Source: Chryseobacterium sp. Bi04
GTDB lineage: Bacteria; Bacteroidota; Bacteroidia; Flavobacteriales; Weeksellaceae
Assembly: GCF_918698085.1 (NCBI RefSeq)
Contig: NZ_CAKKLP010000003.1
Coordinates: 186,001-250,000, forward strand
Reading direction: 5' to 3'
Length of the DNA stretch: 64,000 bases
The notes under the pieces are model-generated. The model did no database searches. It was not told where the DNA came from and saw nothing but the letters and a program-made list of their open reading frames with translations. The translations under genes and the position numbers were made by a program. The first letter of the stretch is position 1; each line of letters opens with the position of its first letter. Below are positions 43,975 to 53,489 of the stretch, piece after piece.

Positions 43975-46806
43975 ATGAGCAAATCAACAGAATATATAGA
44001 AGTTTACGGAGCACGTGAGCACAATCTAAAGAATATTAACGTTAAAATTCCTAGAAATGAACTGGTAGTAATTACCGGTCTTTCGGGGAGTGGAAAATCT
44101 TCACTGGCTTTTGATACCATCTTTGCAGAAGGCCAGCGTCGCTATATTGAGACATTCTCTGCCTATGCACGTCAGTTTTTAGGCGGGTTGGAGCGTCCGG
44201 ATGTAGATAAAATAGAAGGACTTTCACCTGTCATTGCTATTGAGCAGAAAACAACCAATAAAAACCCACGTTCTACCGTAGGAACCGTTACAGAGTTGTA
44301 TGATTTTCTACGTCTTTTATATGCAAGGGTTTCTGATGCTTACTCTTTGTCTACCGGGCAAAAGCTGGTAAGCTATACGGAAGATCAAATTCTTGAGACC
44401 ATCAAGGAAAACTATAAAGGAGAGAAAATAATGTTGCTGGCACCCGTAGTACGGTCCAGAAAAGGACATTACCATGAACTTTTCGTACAGATGGCAAAAA
44501 AGGGCTATGGACAGGCTAGAATTGATGGAGAATTACAGGATATTGAGTATGATTTAAAGCTTGACCGTTATAAAACCCATGATATTGATATCGTTATCGA
44601 CCGTTGGATCATCGGGGAAAGTGCTTCAGAAAGCAGAATGGAAAAATCGTTGCGTACCGCAATGGAAATGGGCGAGGGCATCATCGGAATCCAGAAGCTG
44701 GGAAGTACAGCTATTGAATACTTTTCCAAAAATTTAATGGATGCTGAAACAGGACATTCCTTAGCATTGCCGGAGCCTAATACTTTTTCATTCAACTCCC
44801 CAAAAGGAAGCTGCCCAAACTGTAAAGGACTTGGGATGATCAAAAAGATCAACACCGATTATTTTACAGAAAATCCAAAACTGTCAATCAATCAGGGTGC
44901 ATTATTACCTCTGGAAGATATCAAATCAAACAAATGGATACTGGCGCAGATTAAAAATATCCTTGAGATCTTCGGACTGGGATTGACAACGCCTTTACAG
45001 GACATTCCAGAAGAAGCTTTGAATTATATTTACAACGGCTGTCACAAAGAATTTAATAAAGATCTTAAATACGCAGGAATTACCAAAAAAATAAAGATCA
45101 GTTTTGATGGTCTTATTCCTTTTATGGAGGAAATTATTGAGGAAAGAGAATCTTATGAGGCCATTTTGCTGGAAAGGCATTTTACTACAGAAGAAACCTG
45201 TCCTGAATGTAATGGAAGCCGCCTTCAGCCTTCAAGCTTAAGCTTTAAAATAGATGGTAAAAATATTGCTGAGGTCAATGGGTTAAGTTTAGCTGATTTA
45301 AAAGATTGGTTAATTGACGTTAAAGATAAATTCTCTGAAAAAAATAAAATTATCGCTCACGAAATTTTAAAGGAAATTGAAACCAGGCTTCAGTTTCTGC
45401 TGGATGTTGGTTTGGATTATCTAAGTTTGAGCAGAAGTTCCAAAACCCTTTCCGGAGGGGAATCTCAAAGAATACGTCTGGCAACACAGATTGGGTCTCA
45501 ATTGGTTAATGTGTTGTATATTCTGGATGAGCCAAGTATCGGTCTCCACCAGAGAGATAATGAAAGGCTTATTCACTCATTAAAGAACCTTAGAGATATC
45601 GGAAACTCTGTATTGGTGGTTGAGCATGATAAAGATATGATTCTTGAAGCCGATGAGGTGCTGGATATTGGTCCCAGAGCCGGAAAATTCGGAGGAGAGA
45701 TCCTTTGGCAGGGAAAACCTAAAGATTTATTGAAAGCGGATACCATAACCGCTCAGTATATCAATGGAAAAAGAAAAATTGCCATTCCTGAGGAAAGAAG
45801 AGCAGGAAGCGGAAAAAATATATTATTAAAAGGAGCTACAGGAAACAATCTTAAAAATGTAACACTGGATATTCCTCTGGGAAAACTGGTTGTGGTAACC
45901 GGAATTTCAGGAAGCGGAAAATCTTCACTGATCAACGGAACATTATACCCAATCCTTAATAAACATTTCTACAGAGCAGTTCAGGAGCCTTTACCTTATA
46001 AAAAAATTGAAGGTCTGGATAATATTGACAAAATTGTGGATGTAGACCAGACTCCCATTGGAAGAACGCCACGTTCTAATCCTGCAACCTACACAGGAAT
46101 GTTTACAGACATCAGAAATCTTTTTGCAGAATTACCTGAGAGTAAAATCCGTGGATATAAGCCGGGAAGATTCTCTTTCAATGTAAAAGGCGGAAGATGT
46201 GAAACCTGCCAGGGGGGAGGATTGAAAGTCATTGAAATGAACTTCCTTCCGGATGTATACGTTCACTGTGAAACCTGTAACGGAAAGCGTTTCAACAGAG
46301 AAACGCTGGAAGTCCGCTACAAGGGAAAATCCATTTCCGATGTACTGGATATGACGATTGATGAAGCGGTAGATTTCTTCCAGCCTATTCCTAAGATTTT
46401 TGCAAAAGTAAAAACATTACAGGATGTAGGTTTAGGATATATTACTCTGGGACAACAGTCAACAACCCTTTCCGGAGGAGAAGCACAGCGTATCAAGTTG
46501 GCAACGGAACTGGCAAAAAGACAAACTGGAAATACCCTTTATATCCTGGATGAACCTACTACCGGACTGCATTTTGAAGACGTGAAAATCCTGATGGAAG
46601 CCATTAATAAATTAGTGGAATTAGGAAACTCATTTATCATCATCGAACATAATATGGATGTAATTAAATTGGCAGACCATATTATTGATGTAGGCCCTGA
46701 AGGAGGAAAGTATGGAGGACAGATCGTAGCCCAGGGAACTCCTGAAGAAATTGTAAAATCTAAGAAAAGTCTGACAGGAAAATTTTTGAAAAGGGAACTG
46801 GAATAA
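43975..46806 (+). CDS. uvrA: Excinuclease ABC subunit UvrA
   Basis: This 943-residue ATPase finds bulky DNA damage in nucleotide excision repair and loads UvrB. It has two ABC modules: the first P-loop GLSGSGKSS starts at residue 35, with a matching [19 protein letters not shown] signature; the second has [17 protein letters not shown] and [17 protein letters not shown]. Zinc-binding Cys pairs are in [29 protein letters not shown] and HCETCNGKR. The length is normal. A -7 box TAATTTTG lies at 43932-43939, giving a 30-40 base leader. Confidence 0.97.
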   Translation: MSKSTEYIEVYGAREHNLKNINVKIPRNELVVITGLSGSGKSSLAFDTIFAEGQRRYIETFSAYARQFLGGLERPDVDKIEGLSPVIAIEQKTTNKNPRSTVGTVTELYDFLRLLYARVSDAYSLSTGQKLVSYTEDQILETIKENYKGEKIMLLAPVVRSRKGHYHELFVQMAKKGYGQARIDGELQDIEYDLKLDRYKTHDIDIVIDRWIIGESASESRMEKSLRTAMEMGEGIIGIQKLGSTAIEYFSKNLMDAETGHSLALPEPNTFSFNSPKGSCPNCKGLGMIKKINTDYFTENPKLSINQGALLPLEDIKSNKWILAQIKNILEIFGLGLTTPLQDIPEEALNYIYNGCHKEFNKDLKYAGITKKIKISFDGLIPFMEEIIEERESYEAILLERHFTTEETCPECNGSRLQPSSLSFKIDGKNIAEVNGLSLADLKDWLIDVKDKFSEKNKIIAHEILKEIETRLQFLLDVGLDYLSLSRSSKTLSGGESQRIRLATQIGSQLVNVLYILDEPSIGLHQRDNERLIHSLKNLRDIGNSVLVVEHDKDMILEADEVLDIGPRAGKFGGEILWQGKPKDLLKADTITAQYINGKRKIAIPEERRAGSGKNILLKGATGNNLKNVTLDIPLGKLVVVTGISGSGKSSLINGTLYPILNKHFYRAVQEPLPYKKIEGLDNIDKIVDVDQTPIGRTPRSNPATYTGMFTDIRNLFAELPESKIRGYKPGRFSFNVKGGRCETCQGGGLKVIEMNFLPDVYVHCETCNGKRFNRETLEVRYKGKSISDVLDMTIDEAVDFFQPIPKIFAKVKTLQDVGLGYITLGQQSTTLSGGEAQRIKLATELAKRQTGNTLYILDEPTTGLHFEDVKILMEAINKLVELGNSFIIIEHNMDVIKLADHIIDVGPEGGKYGGQIVAQGTPEEIVKSKKSLTGKFLKRELE

Positions 46807-46830
46807 TCAGAACATCAATATAAGTATAGG

Positions 46831-46862
46831 AAAGAATTTGCGAAAGCAGATTCTTTTTTTTA
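46831..46862 (+). terminator. Terminator after uvrA
   Basis: AAAGAATTTGC-GAAA-GCAGATTCTTT stem with one mispair, then eight or more T. The following 250 bases hold no gene; two direct copies of AATGTTAACT (about 47010-47033) and a TAACTTTG box (47064-47071) precede the next gene. Confidence 0.85.
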
Positions 46863-47120
46863 TTTAAATACAGGTATTTTCAAGTTGAAGCACCCGATCG
46901 GATTAAAAAACAGGTGAAATAGTAAAGATTTAGTATTGTAATCTACCTTCCAATATTAAATTTTCACGTATTTTATAAATTTATACAATTGTTAATCAGA
47001 TACTTATGTTTTAATGTTAACTCAATGTTAACTGAATGTAAAATTAATATGAATTATTTTTAATAACTTTGAGTAAGAGATAGAGAATAAATCCAAATAT
47101 AATCTTAAAACCAAATAGTT

Positions 47121-47525
47121 ATGAGAAATAAAATTCAAATATTGACCGCTTTACTTTTTGTTGTTGCATTTTCTGCGGTAATGAATATTGCTCAGGCACA
47201 AACTACAGATCATAATACAATCCAGGAAATTCAATTGAATAAAAGTGAAACTTTTAATGACATCAGGTCTCAACTGATCGCCAATTTTGATCTTACCAAG
47301 CCTGAATACAGACAGGGAACCGTCAATTCAGTAGTGAAATTTGATATTGCTAAAAACGGAAAAATTGTAAATGTCCATTCCAGTGGCGATTGCAAAAGCG
47401 TAAGCAAAGAAATCGAGTCTGTTTTAAGCGAACTTGATTATAGAGTAGACCGCAAAAAAATAAGTGACAATATGGTTGCCTATACCTATGTAATGCCTGT
47501 AACCGTAGAAATCAATAACAGATAG
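47121..47525 (+). CDS. Secreted TonB C-terminal-like domain protein
   Basis: This 134-residue protein has a signal peptide (about residues 1-27, ending AQAQ). The mature part has the TonB-C-like pattern VNSVVKFDIAKNGKIVNVHS ... SVLSELDYRVDRKK, a small alpha/beta domain of 80-90 residues found in many secreted Bacteroidota proteins. There is no membrane anchor as in true TonB, so it is not a complete energy transducer. The single Cys may form a dimer. A promoter-like TAACTTTG lies upstream. Function unknown. Confidence 0.7.
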   Translation: MRNKIQILTALLFVVAFSAVMNIAQAQTTDHNTIQEIQLNKSETFNDIRSQLIANFDLTKPEYRQGTVNSVVKFDIAKNGKIVNVHSSGDCKSVSKEIESVLSELDYRVDRKKISDNMVAYTYVMPVTVEINNR

Positions 47526-47644
47526 TCTTAAGAGTCTATTATTGTAAATAAAGCGAAGTAGATCCTTATACGGATTTTATCTAAAAAGTGTAAATAATGA
47601 AAATTTTGAATATTAAATTATAATAATAATTAATAGGATTCGTT

Positions 47645-47652
47645 TAATTTTG
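47645..47652 (+). promoter_or_regulatory. -7 box of the GG-leader peptide gene
   Basis: TAATTTTG matches TAnnTTTG, 23 bases before the ATG. No consensus -33 TTG at the usual distance. Confidence 0.5.
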
Positions 47653-47675
47653 TTTAACCATAAAATTAAAACGAT

Positions 47676-47810
47676 ATGAAAAATTTAAAGAAACTGACTA
47701 AATTAGATTTAAAATCAGTGTATGGAGGAGAACCTAAACAATATTGCACCTATTGCGAATGGGCAGATAAAGTTTTCTGCAGTGAAATCCCAATCGTTCA
47801 GTGTCCATAA
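47676..47810 (+). CDS. Bacteriocin-like GG-leader peptide
   Basis: This 44-residue peptide is too short for automatic ORF lists, but it has a classic double-glycine leader: MKNLKKLTKLDLKSVYGG (residues 1-18), followed by a 26-residue core with four Cys (YCTYCEW, VFCSEI, VQCP). Chryseobacterium genomes carry many such genes, annotated as bacteriocin-like. The leader would be cut after GG by a C39-peptidase ABC transporter. No such transporter or modifying enzyme is nearby. It has a -7 box at 47645-47652 and its own terminator. Activity and target are unknown. Confidence 0.75.
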   Translation: MKNLKKLTKLDLKSVYGGEPKQYCTYCEWADKVFCSEIPIVQCP

Positions 47811-47817
47811 AAAAATC

Positions 47818-47845
47818 AAAACCGCTTTTATAAGCGGTTTTTCTA
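47818..47845. terminator. Terminator after the GG-leader peptide gene (possibly bidirectional)
   Basis: AAAACCGCTT-TTAT-AAGCGGTTTT stem, T-run on the plus side and A-run before it, so it can also end the convergent HxlR gene. Confidence 0.9.
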
Positions 47846-47892
47846 TTAATCTTATGGATTGAGATTGCTGCTCAGCAAGATAATAATAGAGC

Positions 47893-48249
47893 TTACCAAT
47901 CTTCAATGATTTTCTTTCTGTGGATTTTCCCCCAATCGATCATCGACATAAATACAGATCTTAATGTAGTGGTATGCCGGGTAGGGATGTACTCAATGAC
48001 CGTAAGTAAATCATCCTGAATAGTTCTGTTGATAAGTTTATTTTGTTCCAGGTCTCTTAGCTCCTTTGCCAAAACTTTCCCACTGATTTTAGGAATGCTG
48101 TTTTTTATTTCTTTGAAACGTTTATTACCATTCATGATAGAAAATAAGACCAATGTTTTCCATTTTCCATGGATTACTTCCAGTGTATCCTGTAAATAAA
48201 GCATTCCTGCTTCACAATCCCTATGGGTTTCTTTTTTACTGTTCATCAC
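47893..48249 (-). CDS. HxlR family transcriptional regulator
   Basis: This 118-residue winged-helix protein carries the HxlR pattern: GKWKTLVLFSIMNGNKRFKE as the first helices, ISGKVLAKELRDLEQNKLI as the recognition helix, and the wing with EYIPTRHTTTLRSVFMSM. Cys12 (RDCEAG) is placed as in redox-sensing members of the family, but this is only suggestive. It is divergent from the membrane-protein gene at 48425. A perfect palindrome lies between the two at 48280-48297, 30 bases upstream of its own start. Confidence 0.9.
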   Translation of the reverse strand: MMNSKKETHRDCEAGMLYLQDTLEVIHGKWKTLVLFSIMNGNKRFKEIKNSIPKISGKVLAKELRDLEQNKLINRTIQDDLLTVIEYIPTRHTTTLRSVFMSMIDWGKIHRKKIIEDW

Positions 48250-48279
48250 TCCATGATTTTGTAGTTGAGTTATTATTTA

Positions 48280-48297
48280 GATTACCTTTTGGTAATC
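48280..48297. promoter_or_regulatory. Operator-like palindrome between divergent genes
   Basis: GATTACC-TTTT-GGTAATC: a perfect 7-bp inverted repeat around a 4-base centre, in the 175-bp gap between hxlR and the small membrane-protein gene. HxlR regulators bind such symmetrical sites next to their own gene. Confidence 0.6.
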
Positions 48298-48424
48298 AGC
48301 TCATAAAGCATATACAAAAGTAAGTAACTTTATCATATGAAAAGCTGAAGTGAATTATCAAACAGCCTTTTTTTCAAATAAAAAGATCTTATAGCTTAAC
48401 TCTCACAAAAATAATTTACTAAAA

Positions 48425-48844
48425 ATGAAATCAATAACAACAGGGAAGGTATTCGTAACATTGGTTGCCTTAGTCACTCTTTTTGGAGCATATATTGCTG
48501 ATTGGAATCATACCCATATTTTCAATCCACGCTGGCCTCCCCATGCAAAATTTCATAATGCACAGACTATGCTCTTCGGTGCAGTACTTGGACTCTTGTC
48601 ATTGTGGTTTCTTTGGGTCCAGAAAGGTGATAGATGGGTCGTTTTTAGACTCTCAATCATCTTTGCCAGTCTTTATTGGATAACGCAGGCAATGTCTATT
48701 TTATTTCCGGGAACAGCCCTGTTTGATCCGGAGTTTTCTTATCATGGGCAGTGGCCTGTACAGTTCATATTAGATGGTGCGATGTTTTTACTGCTTATAA
48801 TGGCTTATTTTTTAGAATCAAAACATTTAGATAGGTTAAAATAA
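48425..48844 (+). CDS. Small four-helix membrane protein (DUF6640-like)
   Basis: This 139-residue protein has four membrane helices (about 8-25, 48-66, 74-92, 112-130). The segment NHTHIFNPRWPPHAKFHNAQ with several His and the PHAKFHN core resembles the DUF6640 family as I remember it. Function unknown. It is divergent from the HxlR regulator and probably its target, because the operator-like palindrome lies between them. Confidence 0.65.
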   Translation: MKSITTGKVFVTLVALVTLFGAYIADWNHTHIFNPRWPPHAKFHNAQTMLFGAVLGLLSLWFLWVQKGDRWVVFRLSIIFASLYWITQAMSILFPGTALFDPEFSYHGQWPVQFILDGAMFLLLIMAYFLESKHLDRLK

Positions 48845-48933
48845 TTCATCATTAAAAAAAATGGAAATCTGATCGTTATTCTTTAAGGGTAGAAAAAATC
48901 AATTCAATTATAATAAGGGATGATAAAAATTAA

Positions 48934-48941
48934 TACATTTG
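48934..48941 (+). promoter_or_regulatory. -7 box of the DUF421 gene
   Basis: TACATTTG lies 18 bases before the GTG start at 48960, which supports that start. Confidence 0.5.
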
Positions 48942-48959
48942 AATAGATAAAAAATAGCT

Positions 48960-49472
48960 GTGGATCCTATTCTTAATGTCGTAGTCCGTTCTCTCTGCGT
49001 TTACCTTTTCATGGTGATCGCCATCCGTTTATTTGGGAAAAATCAATTATCTCAGCTTAATGCAGGGGATATTGTTTTATTGCTGCTGATCTCCAATGCC
49101 GTTCAGAATGCAATGGTGGGACCGGATACTTCACTTCAGGGTGGACTTATTGCAGCCCTGGTTTTGTTTGTGGCTAATTTTTTGCTAAAAAGACTTATGT
49201 TTTCCAACCGCTCCTTTGAAACATTTATGGAAGATGATCCGGTAGTACTTATCAAAGATGGGATTGTAGATCATATAGCCTTAAATAGAGTGAAAATTAC
49301 CGAAAGTGAACTGGAAGAAGCAATCAGGGAACATGGCATTGACCAAATAAAAAAGGTAAAACTGTCTGTCTTGGAAGTTGACGGAAACATAAGTGTGGTT
49401 TCTGAGGATGAGAAAAGCAAGCAGACTCATTATACAAGAATCAAAAGAAGAAATAAAAGAAAATACCATTAA
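48960..49472 (+). CDS. DUF421 (YetF-like) membrane protein
   Basis: This 170-residue protein has two or three N-terminal membrane helices (LCVYLFMVIAIRLFGKNQLS and on to VLFVANFLL), then a cytoplasmic DUF421 domain of about 90 residues (FMEDDPVVLIKDGIVDHIAL ... VLEVDGNISVV). The role of the family is unknown. The start is GTG 48960 giving MDPILNVVVRSLC; no better start is seen. It lies 5 bases before the GNAT gene, so the two are in one operon. Confidence 0.85.
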   Translation: MDPILNVVVRSLCVYLFMVIAIRLFGKNQLSQLNAGDIVLLLLISNAVQNAMVGPDTSLQGGLIAALVLFVANFLLKRLMFSNRSFETFMEDDPVVLIKDGIVDHIALNRVKITESELEEAIREHGIDQIKKVKLSVLEVDGNISVVSEDEKSKQTHYTRIKRRNKRKYH

Positions 49473-49477
49473 ACAGA

Positions 49478-49969
49478 ATGAATTACGAACTAAGAGAGAT
49501 GCTTCCCAATGATGGGGCCCGGGTACTTGAGATTTTCAGACAGGGAGTTGACAGTGGTATAGCCACTTTTGAAACAGCAATTCCTACTGTGGAAGCCTGG
49601 GATATGGAATACTTTAATGCCTGTCGCTGGGTATTGGAAAATGAGAATAATGAAATAGTAGGATGGTGTGCCTTGAAGCTGGTGAGTAAAAGAGAATGTT
49701 ACAAAGGAGTTGCAGAAGTGAGTATTTATTTCGATACAGACTATCAGGGGAAAGGATTGGGATCAGTACTGCTTAAAAAGATGATTTTGGATAGCGAGGA
49801 TCACGGATTCTGGACTTTACAGACCAACATCTTCCCTGAAAATGAAATGTCTATTAAATTCCATCAGAAAAATGGCTTCAGAATAGTGGGGGTTCGTAAA
49901 AAGATAGGAAAACTCAACGGGGAATGGAAAGATTTGATCATGTTTGAGAAAAGGAGTGAAATAATTTAA
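49478..49969 (+). CDS. GNAT family N-acetyltransferase (phosphinothricin acetyltransferase-like)
   Basis: This 163-residue acetyl-CoA-dependent enzyme has the GNAT layout: substrate region SGIATFETAIPTVEAWDMEY at the start, acetyl-CoA site YQGKGLGSVLLKKMI (motif Q/R-x-x-G-x-G/A) and the C-terminal HQKNGFRIVGVRKKIGKLNG. The N-terminal part is like Pat/MnaT enzymes that acetylate small amines or methionine derivatives. The true substrate is unknown. It overlaps no other gene and follows the DUF421 gene by 5 bases. Confidence 0.9.
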   Translation: MNYELREMLPNDGARVLEIFRQGVDSGIATFETAIPTVEAWDMEYFNACRWVLENENNEIVGWCALKLVSKRECYKGVAEVSIYFDTDYQGKGLGSVLLKKMILDSEDHGFWTLQTNIFPENEMSIKFHQKNGFRIVGVRKKIGKLNGEWKDLIMFEKRSEII

Positions 49970-50101
49970 TGAAATACGAGCACCTATAAAAACGTTTTAT
50001 CTATTTTAGGGTTTACACTTTATATCCGGAATCTGGAATTTCGAACAATTTGGCATTAACCTTGTTATCTTTTGGCAACTAAGTTTGAAAAAGTGAAAAT
50101 A

Positions 50102-50329
50102 ATGAAAAGTATGTTTAAAGTGATGGGAGCAGGTGCGGTTATGCTGATGCTAACATCTTGTGTGGTTCATGAGCATCACGGAAGAAGGCTTCCACCAGGG
50201 CAGGCGAAAAAAGTGTATGGAGGGAGTGCAAGATATTATGCTCCCGGCCAGGTAAAAAAAGTATATATTTATGAAGATAGAGGTCGAGGTCACCATCATA
50301 AAGGCCGCGGTCATGGCCATCATAGATAG
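50102..50329 (+). CDS. Small His/Gly/Arg-rich lipoprotein
   Basis: This 75-residue protein starts at ATG 50102 because a lipoprotein signal begins there (MKSMFKVMGAGAVMLMLTSC, lipobox LTSC). Two imperfect copies of a PPGQAKKVYGG/APGQVKKVYIY unit follow, then a basic His- and Gly-rich tail (HHHKGRGHGHH). The His cluster could bind metal ions; this is inference. No family recognised. A strong terminator follows. Confidence 0.7.
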   Translation: MKSMFKVMGAGAVMLMLTSCVVHEHHGRRLPPGQAKKVYGGSARYYAPGQVKKVYIYEDRGRGHHHKGRGHGHHR

Positions 50330-50335
50330 TGAAGA

Positions 50336-50368
50336 AAAAGAGGTTAAAATAATAACCTCTTTTTTTTA
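50336..50368 (+). terminator. Terminator after the His-rich lipoprotein gene
   Basis: AAAGAGGTTA pairs with TAACCTCTTT around AAATAA, followed by eight T. Confidence 0.88.
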
Positions 50369-50412
50369 TGTTCAGACTACAAATAAGTATAGTCCTTTTC
50401 TATTGATTGATA

Positions 50413-50727
50413 TTAAAATCTGGATTTTTTAGGATTTAAAAAAGTATTGAAGATGATAACTTCCTGACCGAATTTTGTTTCAACGCGCTCAGCTATATTT
50501 TTTAATTCACTTTCAATAAAATCATTTCGGAGTTCATCATTATCAAAGATCAAAAGAAGGTTGTAATTTTTCCCGTCTTCAATATAATCACTGTGTACTT
50601 CAGAAAGGATATATTTGTTCACATCCATCAAGTTTTCAGTCATTACCACCAGTGTTTCATCAATATAATTTTCCCATTCCTCGAGATTATTTTTCGTACA
50701 GTGGAAAGTTATACTTAATATGCTCAT
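50413..50727 (-). CDS. DUF4286 family protein
   Basis: This 104-residue soluble protein has a ferredoxin-like alpha/beta pattern: LSITFHCTKNNLEEWENYID, a helix with TENLMDVNKYILSEV, then YNLLLIFDNDELRNDFIESEL and FGQEVIIFNTFLNP. I recognise it as DUF4286 of Bacteroidota; function unknown. It is divergent from gyrA with a 148-base gap, which must hold promoters for both genes. Confidence 0.75.
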   Translation of the reverse strand: MSILSITFHCTKNNLEEWENYIDETLVVMTENLMDVNKYILSEVHSDYIEDGKNYNLLLIFDNDELRNDFIESELKNIAERVETKFGQEVIIFNTFLNPKKSRF

Positions 50728-50875
50728 ATTTTATGAATTTTTAAGATTTTTTGGATAAATTCTACCACAAAAATCGGCAATTTTTTCGTAAATTAGCCCG
50801 TTAATAAAAATTCGAAATAAATAATTTTCAGACATACAGCTAAAGGTCTGGCTATCATTATAATAAAATTTGTTT

Positions 50876-53461
50876 ATGCAAAAAGAAGGAGAAAGACTGA
50901 TTCCTATCAACATCGTTGATGAAATGAAATCGTCTTATATCGATTATTCGATGTCTGTTATCGTCTCAAGAGCGTTACCGGATGTAAGAGACGGTTTGAA
51001 ACCCGTTCATAGAAGAGTACTTTACGGTATGTATGGATTAGGGGTTTTTTCTAATAGAAAATATTTAAAATCTGCAAGAATTGTTGGGGATGTTTTAGGT
51101 AAATATCACCCACACGGAGACTCCTCTGTGTACGATGCAATGGTGAGAATGGCTCAGAACTGGAGCTTGCGTTATCCACAAGTGGACGGGCAGGGTAACT
51201 TCGGTTCAATGGATGGTGACCCACCGGCAGCAATGCGTTATACTGAGGCAAGATTAAAGAAGATCTCTGATGAGATTCTTTCAGACCTTGATAAAGAAAC
51301 AGTTGATTTTCAGAATAACTTTGACGACAGTCTACAGGAGCCAACAGTAATGCCAACTAAAGTTCCCAACCTTTTGGTAAACGGAACTTCAGGGATTGCA
51401 GTAGGTATGGCCACCAATATGGCGCCTCATAACTTATCAGAATCTATAGATGCCATCTGTGCCTATATTGATAACAGAGAAATAACAATTGATGAGCTGA
51501 TGCAGCATATCATTGCTCCGGATTTTCCTACAGGTGGAATTATCTATGGTTATGACGGGGTAAGAGATGCTTTCCATACAGGAAGAGGTAGAGTTGTTTT
51601 GAGAGCTAAAGTAAGCTTTGATGAAATTGGAAACAGAAATGCAATTATTGTAACTGAGATTCCTTATCAGGTGAACAAGGCGGAAATGATTGCCAGAACT
51701 GCAGAACTTGTTAAAGATGATAAAATCCCTGGGATCTACGAGATCAGAGATGAATCAGACAGAAACGGACTTCGTGTTGTTTATGAATTGAAAAATGATG
51801 CTATTCCAAATGTTGTCCTGAACTTATTGTATAAATATACAGCACTTCAGACTTCTTTCAGTGTTAACAATATTGCCTTGGTACACGGAAGACCGGAACA
51901 GCTGAATCTTAAAGATATCATCCATCACTTCGTGGAACACAGACATGAAGTAATTGTAAGAAGAACTCAGTATGAGCTTAAAAAAGCGAAGGAAAGAGCT
52001 CATATCTTAGAAGGATTCATGAAGGTGATAGGAACTCAGGATTCCTTAGACAGAGCAATTGCTATCATCCGTCATAGTGCCAATCCTCAGGGAGCAAAAG
52101 AAGGCTTGATCGAAGCATTTGAGCTTTCAGAAATTCAGGCTCAGGCAATTCTGGATCTTAGATTAGCCCGTTTAACAGGAATGGAGCTTGATAAAATCCG
52201 TGATGAGTATGATGCCATTATGAAAGAAATTCAGAATTTGGAAGATATCTTAGCGAATGAGCCAAGAAGATTCGAAATTATCAAAGAAGAATTGCTTGAA
52301 ATCAAAGAAAAATATGGTGACGAAAGAAGAACGGAGATTGATTATTCAGGAGGAGAAATGTCTATTGAAGATATTATTCCAAATGAGTCTGTAGTTCTTA
52401 CAATCTCTCACGCAGGATATATTAAGAGAACTTCACTTTCAGAATATAAAATTCAAAGTAGAGGAGGTGTAGGAAACAGAGCGGCAACTACAAGGGATGA
52501 AGACTTCCTGGAGTATATTGTTTCTGCTACCAACCACCAGTATATGCTATTCTTTACAGAAAAAGGAAGATGTTATTGGTTAAGAGTATTTGAAATTCCT
52601 GAAGGTTCTAAAACTTCAAAAGGAAGAGCGGTACAAAACCTTATCAACATTGAACCGGATGATAAAATCAAAGCATATATCAGAACCAATAACCTTAAAG
52701 ATTCTGAATATGTAAACCAAATGAGCGTTGTGATGGTAACTAAAAATGGTACCATTAAGAAAACATCACTTGAAGCCTATTCAAGACCAAGGGTAAATGG
52801 GGTGAATGCTATTGAGATCAGAGATAATGACCAGCTATTAGGAGCTTACCTTACAAATGGTACCTCCCAGATTATGATCGCTACTAAAAACGGTAAGTGT
52901 ATCCGTTTCCCTGAAGAAAAAGTAAGAGAAGTGGGTAGAGGATCCATTGGGGTAAGAGGAATTGCTCTTGAAGAAGGAGACGAGGCAATTGGTATGATTG
53001 TTGTGAATGATGTGGAGAACGAAACAGTACTTGTAGTATCTGAAAAAGGATACGGAAAAAGAACTGCAGTAGAAGACTACAGAATTACAAACAGAGGAGG
53101 AAAAGGAGTTATTACCCTAAACATTACCGAAAAAACAGGACACCTGATTGCTATTCAGAATGTAACAGATGAAGATGGATTGATGATCATCAATAAATCC
53201 GGAGTTGCTATCAGAATGGGAATGGATGAAATGAGAATAATGGGTAGAAATACTCAGGGAGTGAAAGTAATTAACCTTAAGAAGAATGACGAAATTGCAG
53301 CAATTGCAAAAGTAGAAATGGATAAAGATGTAGAAGAAGAAATTGAAGAAGGAGCAGAAGGAGTAGAAATTGTAACTGATAACCAGGAAAATGATGAAGT
53401 ACCTCAGGCTGAAAATGAAACTCCGGCAGAGGAAAATGGGAATTCTGATTCTGAAGAATAA
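50876..53461 (+). CDS. gyrA: DNA gyrase subunit A
   Basis: This 861-residue topoisomerase subunit cuts and rejoins DNA to introduce negative supercoils. Starting at ATG 50876, the catalytic Tyr is residue 122 (MRYTEARL), and the quinolone-region Ser83 and Asp87 (GDSSVYD) are both present, at exactly the E. coli numbers. The C-terminal beta-pinwheel holds a degenerate GyrA box (QSRGGVG). The tail is strongly acidic ([11 protein letters not shown] and on), as in many Bacteroidota. An in-frame TTG 6 bases earlier is less likely. Wild-type residues at 83 and 87 predict no target-based quinolone resistance from this gene alone. Confidence 0.97.
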   Translation: MQKEGERLIPINIVDEMKSSYIDYSMSVIVSRALPDVRDGLKPVHRRVLYGMYGLGVFSNRKYLKSARIVGDVLGKYHPHGDSSVYDAMVRMAQNWSLRYPQVDGQGNFGSMDGDPPAAMRYTEARLKKISDEILSDLDKETVDFQNNFDDSLQEPTVMPTKVPNLLVNGTSGIAVGMATNMAPHNLSESIDAICAYIDNREITIDELMQHIIAPDFPTGGIIYGYDGVRDAFHTGRGRVVLRAKVSFDEIGNRNAIIVTEIPYQVNKAEMIARTAELVKDDKIPGIYEIRDESDRNGLRVVYELKNDAIPNVVLNLLYKYTALQTSFSVNNIALVHGRPEQLNLKDIIHHFVEHRHEVIVRRTQYELKKAKERAHILEGFMKVIGTQDSLDRAIAIIRHSANPQGAKEGLIEAFELSEIQAQAILDLRLARLTGMELDKIRDEYDAIMKEIQNLEDILANEPRRFEIIKEELLEIKEKYGDERRTEIDYSGGEMSIEDIIPNESVVLTISHAGYIKRTSLSEYKIQSRGGVGNRAATTRDEDFLEYIVSATNHQYMLFFTEKGRCYWLRVFEIPEGSKTSKGRAVQNLINIEPDDKIKAYIRTNNLKDSEYVNQMSVVMVTKNGTIKKTSLEAYSRPRVNGVNAIEIRDNDQLLGAYLTNGTSQIMIATKNGKCIRFPEEKVREVGRGSIGVRGIALEEGDEAIGMIVVNDVENETVLVVSEKGYGKRTAVEDYRITNRGGKGVITLNITEKTGHLIAIQNVTDEDGLMIINKSGVAIRMGMDEMRIMGRNTQGVKVINLKKNDEIAAIAKVEMDKDVEEEIEEGAEGVEIVTDNQENDEVPQAENETPAEENGNSDSEE

Positions 53462-53489
53462 ATTGTACAATTAATATAAAATAGTTATT

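Noticed and set aside
47010..47045. Direct repeats of AATGTTAACT before the TonB-fold gene as a CRISPR or phage site
   Set aside because: Only two short copies with 4-5 base spacing and no wider structure; probably chance or a weak operator.
50876..53461. ParC (topoisomerase IV subunit A) instead of GyrA
   Set aside because: E. coli GyrA numbering of Ser83, Asp87 and Tyr122 is matched exactly and the pinwheel with GyrA-box-like QSRGGVG is present.
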